The notes beneath the pieces were generated by a model. It made no database searches and was not told the origin of the DNA. It was given only the letters and a program-made list of their open reading frames with translations. Shown here piece after piece: positions 26,712-34,469 of a stretch of DNA of 64,000 bases. The stretch covers positions 1-64,000 of the forward strand of contig CAJTPV010000014.1 of NCBI GenBank assembly GCA_910578505.1, read 5' to 3'. The translations under genes and the position numbers were made by a program. This stretch comes from an uncultured Oscillospiraceae bacterium (GTDB taxonomy: Bacteria; Bacillota; Clostridia; Oscillospirales; Oscillospiraceae). Positions within the stretch are counted from its first letter, which is position 1. Each line of letters starts with the position of its first letter.

Positions 26712-27847
26712 GCGCCTGCCTCCCAAATCTCCTCGATCAATTCCCGGATGAATTCGCCCTGCTCCCCGCTCATGGGCTGGCCGTTCTGCTCCTCATAGAA
26801 CTGCGCGAACAGCTCCAGGGGCGACCGCTGCCGGAGCTGCTCCGTGCTCTCCAGAGCCGCGCCGCCGCTCCTGGTCCGCTTGTTGTCGTAATCCAGCTGC
26901 AGGAGGTTGGGATAGATGACCCGCAATCGGCTGACGGCATCCAGGATATCCTCCTCGTCGGTCAGCACAATGCGCAGATAGTCCTCCCTGGGAAAATCCG
27001 CATAGAAGCTCCTGGCGGTCAGCTCCATATAGGTCCCCCGGATCTCCCGCATATCCCGGCGGGGGGACAGGGGGACGGTGCGGATGTGCAGGTTCCCTTT
27101 TTCCGCCAGCTCCACAACTGTCACGGACTTCTGGTGGCGGATCTCGGAAAACGAGTATTTCAGGGGTGTTCCGCAGTAGCGCACCGTCTCCCGGCCCACA
27201 TGCTGGGGGCCGTGGATATGGCCCAGGGCCACATAGTCAAAGGCGTCAAATACGGATGCATCCACGTTGTCCGTCCCGCCCACGGAGATGTCCTCCGAAT
27301 CCGAACGCTGCGCGCCGGTAACGAACTGATGGGTTATCAGCACGTTCCGCCGGGACGGGTCAACCGGCATCTGCCCGATGGCCGTGCGCAAAGCGTCCGT
27401 GTAGGAGGATATTTCGCTGTCCGGGAAAAACCGCCGGACATGGGCGGGCTTCAGGAAGGGGAGCATGTAGAAATCCACAGTCCCGAAGGGGTCCGTCAGG
27501 GAGAGGGGCTGGACCTGGCCGCTGTAGACCGGTGACAGATGGATGCCGCTGCTGTCCATCAGGCGTCCGCCGAAGGCCACGCGCTCCGGGGAGTCGTGGT
27601 TGCCGCTGATGACGAAGACCTGGGTGTTCAGCCGGGAGAGGCGCACCAGGAAGTCGTCGAACAGCTCCACCGCCTCCGCAGGGGGGACGGATTTGTCATA
27701 GACGTCTCCGGCGATCAGGACGGCGTCCGGCGCTTCTTCACCGGCAATCCGCAGGATTTCTGCCAGAATGTATTGCTGGTCCTCCAGCATGGAGAAGTCC
27801 TTGACCCGCTTCCCCAGGTGGAGGTCGGACAAATGAAGCAATTTCAT
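26708..27847 (-). CDS. sbcD: Exonuclease SbcD, Mre11-like nuclease
   Basis: A 379-residue metallophosphoesterase with HLSDLHLGKRV, GDVYDKSVPP, ISGNHDSPERV and GHIHGPQH, the four metal-binding blocks of the Mre11/SbcD nuclease. It is the first gene of the sbcDC pair. ATG 27847 starts directly before the first beta strand; the ribosome site is weak (AGAGAG). Confidence 0.95.
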   Translation of the reverse strand: MKLLHLSDLHLGKRVKDFSMLEDQQYILAEILRIAGEEAPDAVLIAGDVYDKSVPPAEAVELFDDFLVRLSRLNTQVFVISGNHDSPERVAFGGRLMDSSGIHLSPVYSGQVQPLSLTDPFGTVDFYMLPFLKPAHVRRFFPDSEISSYTDALRTAIGQMPVDPSRRNVLITHQFVTGAQRSDSEDISVGGTDNVDASVFDAFDYVALGHIHGPQHVGRETVRYCGTPLKYSFSEIRHQKSVTVVELAEKGNLHIRTVPLSPRRDMREIRGTYMELTARSFYADFPREDYLRIVLTDEEDILDAVSRLRVIYPNLLQLDYDNKRTRSGGAALESTEQLRQRSPLELFAQFYEEQNGQPMSGEQGEFIRELIEEIWEAGA

Positions 27848-27884
27848 ATGTGTTTCTCTCTTTTCCAATTGATTGTAAACGGCG

Positions 27885-27919
27885 AGAAAAGACCAGGAAA
27901 CCGGCAGGTCTCCTGGTCT
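27885..27919 (-). terminator. Minus-strand terminator upstream of sbcD
   Basis: On the minus strand AGACCAGGA and TCCTGGTCT form a 9-bp stem with a 12-base loop, followed by TTTTC. It would stop leftward transcripts, including read-through of the antisense RNA at 28337, before sbcD. The sbcD promoter must then lie in the 37 bases after it or be attenuated by it. The gap 27848-28153 shows no other gene. Confidence 0.65.
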
Positions 27920-28078
27920 TCTCTATAGTTTGGAGGATCAGATGAAAAAGAAGTCTTGTCACTTGCAAGATTTATGATACTGGAAGGTTGTTAACAAAAC
28001 CAGCACAGATTGTTACAAAAGTCTAAAATCTTTTTCATCTTTATCCGCATCAGCCCAGGCGCTGCTATTTACATAAAC

Positions 28079-28107
28079 TTGCAAAGTATGCCGTTCGGTG
28101 CTATAAT
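28079..28107 (+). promoter_or_regulatory. Promoter of small toxin-like gene
   Basis: TTGCAA (28079-28084), exactly 17 bases, TATAAT (28102-28107). It is one of the best promoters in the window and predicts a transcript start near 28114, giving a 40-base leader. Confidence 0.85.
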
Positions 28108-28118
28108 CATGTTGCTGC

Positions 28119-28145
28119 CCTCCTATACATGGCGCGGACAGGAGG
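28119..28145 (+). promoter_or_regulatory. Leader hairpin that hides the ribosome site
   Basis: CCTCCT at 28119-28124 is complementary to AGGAGG at 28140-28145, the ribosome site of the small gene. The pairing would slow its translation, a feature common in type I toxin messages. Confidence 0.55.
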
Positions 28146-28153
28146 TGAGCAAT

Positions 28154-28249
28154 GTGGAACTACTTATCAGTTTCCTGACTGCGGTCGCGGCAAATGTGGC
28201 AAGTTTTCTTGTCTGCAAGTGGTTTGACCGTAAGTCCGGGGGTCAGTAA
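28154..28249 (+). CDS. Small single-helix membrane peptide, type I toxin candidate
   Basis: Thirty-one codons starting at GTG 28154, eight bases after GGAGG. The peptide is one hydrophobic helix (LLISFLTAVAANVASFLV) then a short charged tail CKWFDRKSGGQ, the build of Fst/Ldr-type toxins and of many tiny peptides in gut Firmicutes. It has a strong promoter, a hidden ribosome site, a strong terminator and a converging antisense promoter with a repeat shared by both transcripts. GTG 28145 is in frame but lies on the ribosome site itself. Toxicity is inferred, not shown. Confidence 0.65.
   Translation: MELLISFLTAVAANVASFLVCKWFDRKSGGQ
28164..28175 (+). repeat. Direct repeat a of the toxin locus
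   Basis: TTATCAGTTTCC inside the toxin coding region matches 11 of 12 bases of the copy at 28325-28336. Because the second copy is transcribed in antisense, the two RNAs are complementary here. Confidence 0.7.
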
Positions 28250-28266
28250 GCCCACAGCATAGACCC

Positions 28267-28301
28267 GAACCCCCGGAGGCGCAACTCCGGGGGTTCATTT
28301 T
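28267..28301. terminator. Terminator of the toxin gene, shared with antisense RNA
   Basis: GAACCCCCGGAG and CTCCGGGGGTTC give a perfect 12-bp stem with a six-base loop, followed by ATTTT on the plus strand. On the minus strand the T-run is missing, so termination in that direction would depend on the stem alone. Confidence 0.85.
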
Positions 28302-28324
28302 GGACATTCAATGAGCTTTGTGGA

Positions 28325-28336
28325 TTATCAGCTTCC
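28325..28336 (+). repeat. Direct repeat b of the toxin locus
   Basis: TTATCAGCTTCC, next to the predicted start of the antisense RNA; see the copy at 28164. Confidence 0.7.
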
Positions 28337-28343
28337 CACCATT

Positions 28344-28372
28344 ACTATAACACAGCTCTCCCGTGTTTGCAA
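28344..28372 (-). promoter_or_regulatory. Antisense RNA promoter
   Basis: On the minus strand TTGCAA (28372-28367), exactly 17 bases, TATAGT (28349-28344). It converges on the toxin gene and lies just past the carB stop, so there is no other obvious gene for it to serve before sbcD. Confidence 0.75.
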
Positions 28373-28412
28373 GACCTTCCCAAAAAATTCAGATAATTTT
28401 GGGGGAACTCCG

Positions 28413-31400
28413 CTATGCGTCAATGGTGGAGATCCGGCTGGAAATGGCCTCCAGCACGTCCAGCAGCGCCCGCACGGTATCCAGGGAGGTAAAGGTGGTC
28501 AGCCCGTTCTCAATGGCCAGCCGCCGCATGGCCACGCCTGCGTTCACATGGGCGGCGGAGTTCAGATCCCGGGTGTTGATGAGATAGGCCGTCTTGCCGC
28601 TGCGGATGGCCCGCGTGATATCGTCAGGGTCCTCTGTGTAGTCCGCCCGCCGCTTGGTGCGCACGCCGTTGGCCTTCAGGAATTGGGCCGTGCCGGTGGT
28701 GGCCTCGATGTTGAAGCCCAGGCGGTAGAACCGCTTCACCAGAGGCAGCGCCTCCTCCAGGTCCTCCGGGCAGATGGACAGCAGCACCGTGCCGTGGTCC
28801 TGCAGCCGGGTACCCGACGCCTCCATGGCCTTGTACAGCGCATAGGGCAGGCGGTCGTCGTAGCCGATGGCCTCGCCGGTGGACTTCATCTCCGGCGAGA
28901 GATAGGCGTCCAGGCCGCTGAGCTTGCTGAAGGAGAACACGGGCACCTTGCAGTACCACCGCTGCTTTTCCGGCGGGGTCATATTCGTGATGCCCTGCTG
29001 CCGCAGGCTCTCCCCTAAAATCACCTTGGTGGCGATATCCGCCAGGGACCAGCCGGTGGACTTGGACAGGAAGGGTACCGTCCGGGAGGAGCGGGGATTG
29101 ACCTCAATGGTATACACCTTGTCCTGCCGGTCCACGATAAACTGGATGTTGTACAGCCCGATAATGCCGATGCCCAGGCCCAGCTTCCGGGTGTAATCGA
29201 TGATGGTGTCCTTCACCGCACGGGAGATGGAAAAGGTGGGATACACGCTGACCGAGTCGCCGGAGTGGACGCCGGTGCGCTCCACCAGTTCCATGATGCC
29301 GGGGATAAACACATCCGTCCCGTCGCAGATGGCGTCCACCTCCACCTCCTTGCCGATGATATACTTGTCCACCAGCACCGGCTTGGTGACGTCCACCTCC
29401 ACCGCGTTTTGCAGGTAGTGGCGCAGCATGTCCTCGTTGGTGACGATCTCCATGGCCCGTCCGCCCAGCACGAAGCTGGGCCGCACCAGCACCGGATAGC
29501 CCACCTCCGCCGCCGCCCGGACGCCGTCGGCAATATTGGTGACCGCGTGGCCCCTGGGCTGGGGAATATTCAGCTGGTGGAGGACCTGCTCAAAGATCTT
29601 CCGGTCCTCCGCCCGCTCGATGGCGGCGCAGTCGGTGCCGATGATCTTCACGCCCCGGTCCATCAGGGGCTGGGCCAGGTTGATGGCGGTCTGTCCGCCC
29701 AGGGAGACGATGACACCCTCCGGCTTCTCCAGCTCGATGATGTTCATCACGTCCTCCACCGTCAGGGGCTCAAAGTAGAGCTTGTCGCTGCAGGTGTAGT
29801 CCGTGGAGACGGTCTCGGGGTTGTTGTTGATGATGATGGCGTCGTAGCCGCTCTGCTTGATGGTCTGCACCGCGTGGACCGTGGAGTAGTCGAACTCCAC
29901 GCCCTGGCCGATGCGGATGGGGCCGGAGCCCAGCACGATGATCTTTTTGTTGGGCGAGACAATGGACTCGTTCTCGTCCTCATAGGTGGAGTAGAAGTAG
30001 GGGACGTAGCTCTCAAACTCGCTGGCGCAGGTGTCGATCATCTTGTACACCGGGAAGATGCCCAGCTCCCGCCGCCGGTCAAAGACCTCCTGCTCGCTGC
30101 AGTTCCACAGCCACGCCAGGGCCTTGTCCGAAAAGCCCTTCCGCTTGGCCTTGCGCAGCATGGCGGGGTCCCAGGGCCGGGACTTGATCTCCCCCTCGCA
30201 GCGGACGATATAGCTGATCTTGTCCAGATACAGCATGTCGATCTGGGTGGCGCCGGCGATCTGCCCCAGGTCGGCGCTGTGGCTCATCAGCTCGGCGATG
30301 GCAAAAATGCGGTCGTCGGTGCCCAGCTTGATGTAGTCCAGCAGCTCCTTGGCGGAGTAGTCGTTGAACTTCTCCATATAGATGTGGCCCACCCCGGCTT
30401 CCAGGGAACGCACGGCCTTCAGGATGCTCTCCTGCAGCGTCCGGCCCACGGCCATGACCTCGCCGGTGGCCTTCATCTGGGTGCTCAGCACGTTGCTGGC
30501 GCTGCCGAACTTGTCAAAGGGGAACCGGGGCATTTTGGTGACCACGTAGTCCAGGGCCGGCTCGAAGCAGGCCGGGGTGTTGGCCAGCATGATCTCGTCC
30601 AGGTGCATGCCCACGGAGATCTTCGCGGACACACGGGCGATGGGGTAGCCGCTGGCCTTGCTGGCTAAGGCGGAGGACCGGGACACACGGGGGTTGACCT
30701 CGATGACATAGTACTGGAAGGACTGGGGGTCCAGGGCGAACTGCACGTTGCACCCGCCCTCGATCTCCAGGGCCCGGATCAGCCGCAGGGCGCTGTCCCG
30801 CAGGAGGTGGTACTCCTTGTTGGTCAGGGTCTGGCTGGGGGCCACCACGATGGAGTCGCCGGTGTGGATGCCCACGGGGTCGATGTTCTCCATGTTGCAC
30901 ACCGTGATGGCGGTGTCGTTGGCATCCCGCATCACCTCGTACTCGATCTCCTTATAGCCCTTGATGCTCTTCTCGATGAGCACCTGCCCCACGGGGGACA
31001 GCTCCAGGGCGGTGCGCATCAGGGTCCGCAGCCCCTCCTCGTTCTCCGCGAAGCCGCCGCCGGTGCCGCCCAACGTAAACGCGGGCCGCAGGATGACCGG
31101 GTAGCCGATGTCCTGGGCGGCCTTCACCGCGCCCTCGATGTCCGTGGCAATCTCCGACGGCACCACCGGCTCTCCCAGCCCCAAACACAGCTCCTTGAAC
31201 AGCTCCCGGTCCTCCGCCCGGCGGATGCTCTCGTACTTGGTGCCCAGCAGCTCCACGCCGCACTCCTCCAGCACGCCCTGCCGCTGCAGCTCCATGGCCA
31301 GATTCAATCCTGTCTGCCCGCCGATGCCGGGGACGATGGCGTCGGGCCGCTCGAAGCGGAGGATCTTGGCTAAATATTCCACCGTCAGCGGTTCCATATA

Positions 31401-31592
31401 CACCTTGTCCGCAATGGAGGTATCCGTCATAATGGTGGCGGGGTTGGAGTTGGCCAGGACCACCTCGTACCCCTCCTCCCGCAGGGCGAGACAGGCCTGG
31501 GTGCCGGCGTAGTCGAACTCCGCGGCCTGCCCGATGACGATGGGGCCGGAGCCGATGACCAGGATTTTGTGCAGATCCGTTCTCTTAGGCAT
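28413..31592 (-). CDS. carB: Carbamoyl-phosphate synthase large chain
   Basis: A 1059-residue protein with the two homologous ATP-grasp halves (GSGPIVIGQAAEFDYAG at the start and GSGPIRIGQGVEFDYS in the middle), an oligomerization region between them, and a C-terminal MGS-like regulatory domain. It makes carbamoyl phosphate from ammonia, bicarbonate and two ATP for pyrimidines and arginine. ATG 31592 overlaps the carA stop by eight bases, so the two subunits are coupled. Confidence 0.97.
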   Translation of the reverse strand: MPKRTDLHKILVIGSGPIVIGQAAEFDYAGTQACLALREEGYEVVLANSNPATIMTDTSIADKVYMEPLTVEYLAKILRFERPDAIVPGIGGQTGLNLAMELQRQGVLEECGVELLGTKYESIRRAEDRELFKELCLGLGEPVVPSEIATDIEGAVKAAQDIGYPVILRPAFTLGGTGGGFAENEEGLRTLMRTALELSPVGQVLIEKSIKGYKEIEYEVMRDANDTAITVCNMENIDPVGIHTGDSIVVAPSQTLTNKEYHLLRDSALRLIRALEIEGGCNVQFALDPQSFQYYVIEVNPRVSRSSALASKASGYPIARVSAKISVGMHLDEIMLANTPACFEPALDYVVTKMPRFPFDKFGSASNVLSTQMKATGEVMAVGRTLQESILKAVRSLEAGVGHIYMEKFNDYSAKELLDYIKLGTDDRIFAIAELMSHSADLGQIAGATQIDMLYLDKISYIVRCEGEIKSRPWDPAMLRKAKRKGFSDKALAWLWNCSEQEVFDRRRELGIFPVYKMIDTCASEFESYVPYFYSTYEDENESIVSPNKKIIVLGSGPIRIGQGVEFDYSTVHAVQTIKQSGYDAIIINNNPETVSTDYTCSDKLYFEPLTVEDVMNIIELEKPEGVIVSLGGQTAINLAQPLMDRGVKIIGTDCAAIERAEDRKIFEQVLHQLNIPQPRGHAVTNIADGVRAAAEVGYPVLVRPSFVLGGRAMEIVTNEDMLRHYLQNAVEVDVTKPVLVDKYIIGKEVEVDAICDGTDVFIPGIMELVERTGVHSGDSVSVYPTFSISRAVKDTIIDYTRKLGLGIGIIGLYNIQFIVDRQDKVYTIEVNPRSSRTVPFLSKSTGWSLADIATKVILGESLRQQGITNMTPPEKQRWYCKVPVFSFSKLSGLDAYLSPEMKSTGEAIGYDDRLPYALYKAMEASGTRLQDHGTVLLSICPEDLEEALPLVKRFYRLGFNIEATTGTAQFLKANGVRTKRRADYTEDPDDITRAIRSGKTAYLINTRDLNSAAHVNAGVAMRRLAIENGLTTFTSLDTVRALLDVLEAISSRISTIDA

Positions 31593-32682
31593 GCTGTTTC
31601 GCCTCCTCCATCATAGCGATAAACTGGTCGAACAGGTACCCGCTGTCCTGGGGGCCGGGGGCGCTCTCCGGGTGGTACTGGACCGAGAACACCCGGTCCT
31701 TTTCGCACCGCAGGCCCTCCACCGTGTTGTCCAGCAGATTGATGTGGGTGGCCTCCAGGCCGGTGCCCTTCAGGGACGGCTCGTCCACCGCGTAGCTGTG
31801 GTTCTGGCTGGTGATCTCCAGCTTGCCGGTGGCCAGGTTCTTCACCGGGTGGTTGCCGCCCCGGTGGCCGAACTTCAGCTTGAAGGTCCTGCCGCCGTAG
31901 GCCAGGGCGATCATCTGGTGGCCCAGGCAGATGCCGAAGATGGGCGCCTTGCCCCGCAGCTGCCGCACCAGCTCAATGACCGGCGTCACGTCCTCCGGGT
32001 CGCCGGGGCCGTTGGAGAGGAACACGCCGTCCGGCTCCATGCGCAGTATGTCGGCGGCGGCGGTGTCGTAGGGCACCACGGTCACGTTGCAGCCCCGCCC
32101 GTTGAGGGAGCGGACGATGTTCAACTTGATGCCGCAGTCCACGGCCACCACGTTATAGCGGTGGTTGGAGGTGCGGGCGTACCAGCGCTTTTTGCAGCTG
32201 ACCTGCCGCACCTGGTCGTGGGGAAGCTCCGCGGCGGCCAGACGCTCCAGCGCCTCCTGGGTGCTGACGCCGATGTCCGTCAGGATGGCGGGGCGGCTGC
32301 CGTCATCCCGGATGCTGCGGGCCAGCTTCCGGGTGTCGATGCCCTCAATGGCGGGGATGCCGTAGTCCTCCAGGATCTCCGAGAGGGTCTTGGTGTAGCG
32401 AAAATTGCTGGGGATATCGTTGTACTCCCGGACGGCCAGCGCGCCCAGGGTGGGAATTTTTGTCTCAAAGTCCTCGTCCGTAATGCCGTAGTTGCCGATG
32501 ATGGGGTAGGTCATGACCACCATCTGGGCGGTATACGAGGGATCGGACACGATCTCCTGATAGCCCACCATAGAGGTGTTGAAGACGATCTCGCACACCC
32601 GGTCTACCTTGGCGCCGAAGCGGTAGCCGGGATATTCGCTGCCGTCGGCCAGCACAATCTTGCAGTCATAGGTCCTGATCAT
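31585..32682 (-). CDS. carA: Carbamoyl-phosphate synthase small chain
   Basis: A 365-residue glutamine amidotransferase subunit: N-terminal CPSase domain and a class I GATase domain with the nucleophile Cys in FGICLGHQM and His-Glu in VQYHPESAPGP. It frees ammonia from glutamine for CarB. ATG 32682 has GGGAGGAGAG upstream; a 22-codon in-frame extension reads through the leader hairpin and is rejected. Confidence 0.95.
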   Translation of the reverse strand: MIRTYDCKIVLADGSEYPGYRFGAKVDRVCEIVFNTSMVGYQEIVSDPSYTAQMVVMTYPIIGNYGITDEDFETKIPTLGALAVREYNDIPSNFRYTKTLSEILEDYGIPAIEGIDTRKLARSIRDDGSRPAILTDIGVSTQEALERLAAAELPHDQVRQVSCKKRWYARTSNHRYNVVAVDCGIKLNIVRSLNGRGCNVTVVPYDTAAADILRMEPDGVFLSNGPGDPEDVTPVIELVRQLRGKAPIFGICLGHQMIALAYGGRTFKLKFGHRGGNHPVKNLATGKLEITSQNHSYAVDEPSLKGTGLEATHINLLDNTVEGLRCEKDRVFSVQYHPESAPGPQDSGYLFDQFIAMMEEAKQHA

Positions 32683-32700
32683 ACGCACTCTCCTCCCTTC

Positions 32701-32737
32701 CGGGGCGGCGGATGAATAAGCATGCATAACCGCCCCG
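32701..32737 (-). promoter_or_regulatory. carA leader hairpin
   Basis: CGGGGCGG and CCGCCCCG pair over a 21-base loop just upstream of the carA ribosome site. It could modulate carAB translation or RNA stability. The 32683-33043 gap otherwise holds the divergent carA and purE promoters and the purE leader. Confidence 0.45.
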
Positions 32738-32802
32738 CCGCAGCACATCGTCTATATGCTCTTTTGCGGGATGAATATTTATCTTATAATTTTACATAAA
32801 AA

Positions 32803-32831
32803 ACTATCTCACAGATTGCCCTGGAAGTCAA
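32803..32831 (-). promoter_or_regulatory. carAB promoter
   Basis: On the minus strand TTGACT (32831-32826), 17 bases, GATAGT (32808-32803). It predicts a leader of about 115 bases before carA. Confidence 0.7.
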
Positions 32832-32917
32832 GGTCTAAGCGCTGAAATTTATGGATTTATGAAAAATTCATAGTAAGGCGTCAACAGGGCGAGACAGAAT
32901 TCATACATTATTTCATC

Positions 32918-32946
32918 TTGCACTTTTCCACGGAAAATGGTAGCCT
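32918..32946 (+). promoter_or_regulatory. pur operon promoter with palindromic spacer
   Basis: TTGCAC (32918-32923), 17 bases, TAGCCT (32941-32946). The spacer holds the palindrome TTTTCC-AC-GGAAAA (32924-32937), a natural place for a repressor. The -10 box is poor, so the start site is tentative. No B. subtilis-type PurBox is seen. Confidence 0.5.
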
Positions 32947-32975
32947 AGAGTAGTATTTCTATGTGGTATCCCTGA

Positions 32976-32998
32976 CCGCCGGGAGGCTTTTCCGGCGG
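32976..32998 (+). promoter_or_regulatory. purE leader hairpin
   Basis: CCGCCGG and CCGGCGG pair over a nine-base loop in the 90-base leader of purE. It lacks a T-run and the conserved core of purine or ZTP riboswitches, so its role is open. Confidence 0.4.
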
Positions 32999-33043
32999 CC
33001 TGAAACGGAAGTGTGAGCCAACGAAGAAAGGAGCGTGTACTGT

Positions 33044-33538
33044 ATGAAGAAGGTAGCTGTCATCATGGGCAGCGCCAGCGACTGGGGCGTGGCCGGCAAG
33101 GCCGTGGAGACCCTGGACGCTTTCGGCGTGCCCAACGAGGTCCACGTCTATTCCGCCCACCGCACCCCCGGCGAGGCCCGGTCCTTTGCCGCCGCCGCCC
33201 GCAGCAGCGGCTTCGGCGTCATCATCGCCGCCGCCGGTATGGCCGCCCACCTGGCCGGCGCCCTGGCCGCCGGCACCACCCTGCCCGTCATCGGCATCCC
33301 CATCAAGTCCCATACATTGGACGGCGTTGACGCGCTTTTGTCCACAGTGCAAATGCCCTCCGGTATCCCGGTGGCAACTGTAGCCGTGGATGGCGCTGTC
33401 AATGCCGCCCTGCTTTCCATCCAAATCCTGGCGGTGGAGGACCCGGCTCTGGCGGAGAAGCTGGAGGAGAAGCGGCGCAAGGACGCGGAAAAGGTCCTGG
33501 CCGCCGACAAAGAGATCAACGCCCGGCTGGGCCGCTGA
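33044..33538 (+). CDS. purE: 5-(carboxyamino)imidazole ribonucleotide mutase / AIR carboxylase PurE
   Basis: A 164-residue PurE with the GSASDW start and YSAHRTPGE block. The central segment reads AAAGMAAHLAGALAA rather than the GAGGAAHLPGM of class I, and no purK is present in this otherwise complete operon. Both hint at a class II enzyme that adds CO2 directly to AIR, though class assignment by eye is uncertain. ATG 33044 has AAAGGAG ten bases upstream. It is the first gene of the purine operon. Confidence 0.9.
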   Translation: MKKVAVIMGSASDWGVAGKAVETLDAFGVPNEVHVYSAHRTPGEARSFAAAARSSGFGVIIAAAGMAAHLAGALAAGTTLPVIGIPIKSHTLDGVDALLSTVQMPSGIPVATVAVDGAVNAALLSIQILAVEDPALAEKLEEKRRKDAEKVLAADKEINARLGR

Positions 33539-33590
33539 TTGCCTGCAAAACAGAAGGATATCAAAAATCTGTATACGGAGGACACATACC

Positions 33591-34307
33591 ATGGAAAAGA
33601 CCGTTCAGCTGTATGAGGGCAAGGCCAAGAAGGTCTATGCCACCAAGGACCCCAATCTCGTGATCGTCTCCTATAAGGACGACGCCACCGCCTTTGACGG
33701 CGCGAAGAAGGGCGAGATCCGCGGCAAGGGCGCCGTGAACAACCGCATGAGCAATTTCCTGATGGGCAAACTGGCCGCCCAGGGTATCCCCACCCACTTT
33801 GTGGAGGAGCTCAGCGACCGGGAGACCGTGGTGAAGAAGGTGGAGATCGTCCCCCTGGAGGTCATCATCCGCAACGTGTCCGCCGGCCATTTCGCCAGCC
33901 GGTACGGCGTGGAGGAGGGCATCGTGTTCGACGAGCCGGTGTTCGAGTTCTCCTATAAGAACGACGGCCTTCACGACCCCCTGCTCAACACCTCCCACGC
34001 ACTGGCCTTGAAGCTGGCCACCAGGGAGGAGATCGAGACCATCCGCGCTATGGCCCTGAAGGTCAATGAGATCCTCAAGGAGTTCTTTTCCGGCTGCGGC
34101 GTGCGGCTCATCGACTTCAAGCTGGAGTTCGGCCGCCTGCCCGACGGGACCATCGTCCTGGCCGACGAGATCAGCCCCGACACCTGCCGCTTCTGGGACG
34201 CCAAGACCAATGAAAAACTGGACAAGGACCGCTTCCGCCGGGACCTGGGCGGCGTAGAGGAGGCGTACCAGGAGATGATGCGCCGGGTGTTCGGTGACCA
34301 GGCGTAA
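33591..34307 (+). CDS. purC: SAICAR synthetase PurC
   Basis: A 238-residue ATP-dependent ligase that joins aspartate to CAIR. Family blocks: LYEGKAKKVYAT, YKDDATAFDG, GHFASRYGVEEG and LADEISPDTCRFWD. ATG 33591 has an ACGGAGGAC ribosome site. Its stop overlaps the start of a 47-codon small ORF as TAATG. Confidence 0.96.
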   Translation: MEKTVQLYEGKAKKVYATKDPNLVIVSYKDDATAFDGAKKGEIRGKGAVNNRMSNFLMGKLAAQGIPTHFVEELSDRETVVKKVEIVPLEVIIRNVSAGHFASRYGVEEGIVFDEPVFEFSYKNDGLHDPLLNTSHALALKLATREEIETIRAMALKVNEILKEFFSGCGVRLIDFKLEFGRLPDGTIVLADEISPDTCRFWDAKTNEKLDKDRFRRDLGGVEEAYQEMMRRVFGDQA

Positions 34308-34450
34308 TGGGCGTCATCGGCGGGCCGGACGGCCCCACAGCCATTTTTGTCTCCGGCGACCCGACTTCCCTGCCGGCGGCGCTGGCAGTGCTGGCAGTGC
34401 TGGCGGCGGCGGGCATCGCGCTATGGCTGGGGCGGCGCGACAACAAATGA
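34307..34450 (+). CDS. Small single-helix membrane protein with decarboxylase-beta-like motif
   Basis: Forty-seven residues, starting at the ATG of a TAATG overlap with the purC stop and ending 19 bases before purF. It opens with MGVIGGPDGPTAIFVSGD, close to the GGADGPTAIF motif that surrounds an essential Asp in the beta subunits of Na+-pumping decarboxylases (OadB, GcdB). A hydrophobic helix follows (LPAALAVLAVLAAAGIALWL) and ends in GRRDNK. It is too short to be such a pump. Its placement implies translation with purC. I do not know a function; a small membrane anchor or regulator is speculation. Confidence 0.7.
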   Translation: MGVIGGPDGPTAIFVSGDPTSLPAALAVLAVLAAAGIALWLGRRDNK

Positions 34451-34469
34451 AAAGGCAGATGAGCTGCTT

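Larger units (their letters stand above)
28267..28337 (-). ncRNA. Predicted antisense RNA (antitoxin)
   Basis: From the promoter at 28372-28344 a transcript should begin near 28337 and run leftward. Its first bases, GGGAAGCTGATAATCC, are the complement of the direct repeat and can pair with the toxin message at 28164-28175. It then enters the shared stem at 28296-28267. If it reads through, it would cover the whole toxin gene and stop at 27885. The end is therefore uncertain. Confidence 0.5.

Noticed and set aside
27932..27969. An 11-codon frame (MKKKSCHLQDL) after GGAGG upstream of the toxin locus.
   Set aside because: No promoter in the right place on the plus strand and no membrane or known motif; probably chance.
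28128..28226. A 32-codon ATG frame overlapping the toxin candidate in another phase, and an 8-codon frame at ATG 28152.
   Set aside because: The first lacks a ribosome site and has no hydrophobic segment; the second is too short. The GTG 28154 frame fits the spacing from GGAGG and encodes a membrane helix.
32947..33043. A ZTP, guanine or PRPP riboswitch in the purE leader.
   Set aside because: Only a simple hairpin is visible; the conserved core sequences of these riboswitches and a terminator stem are missing.
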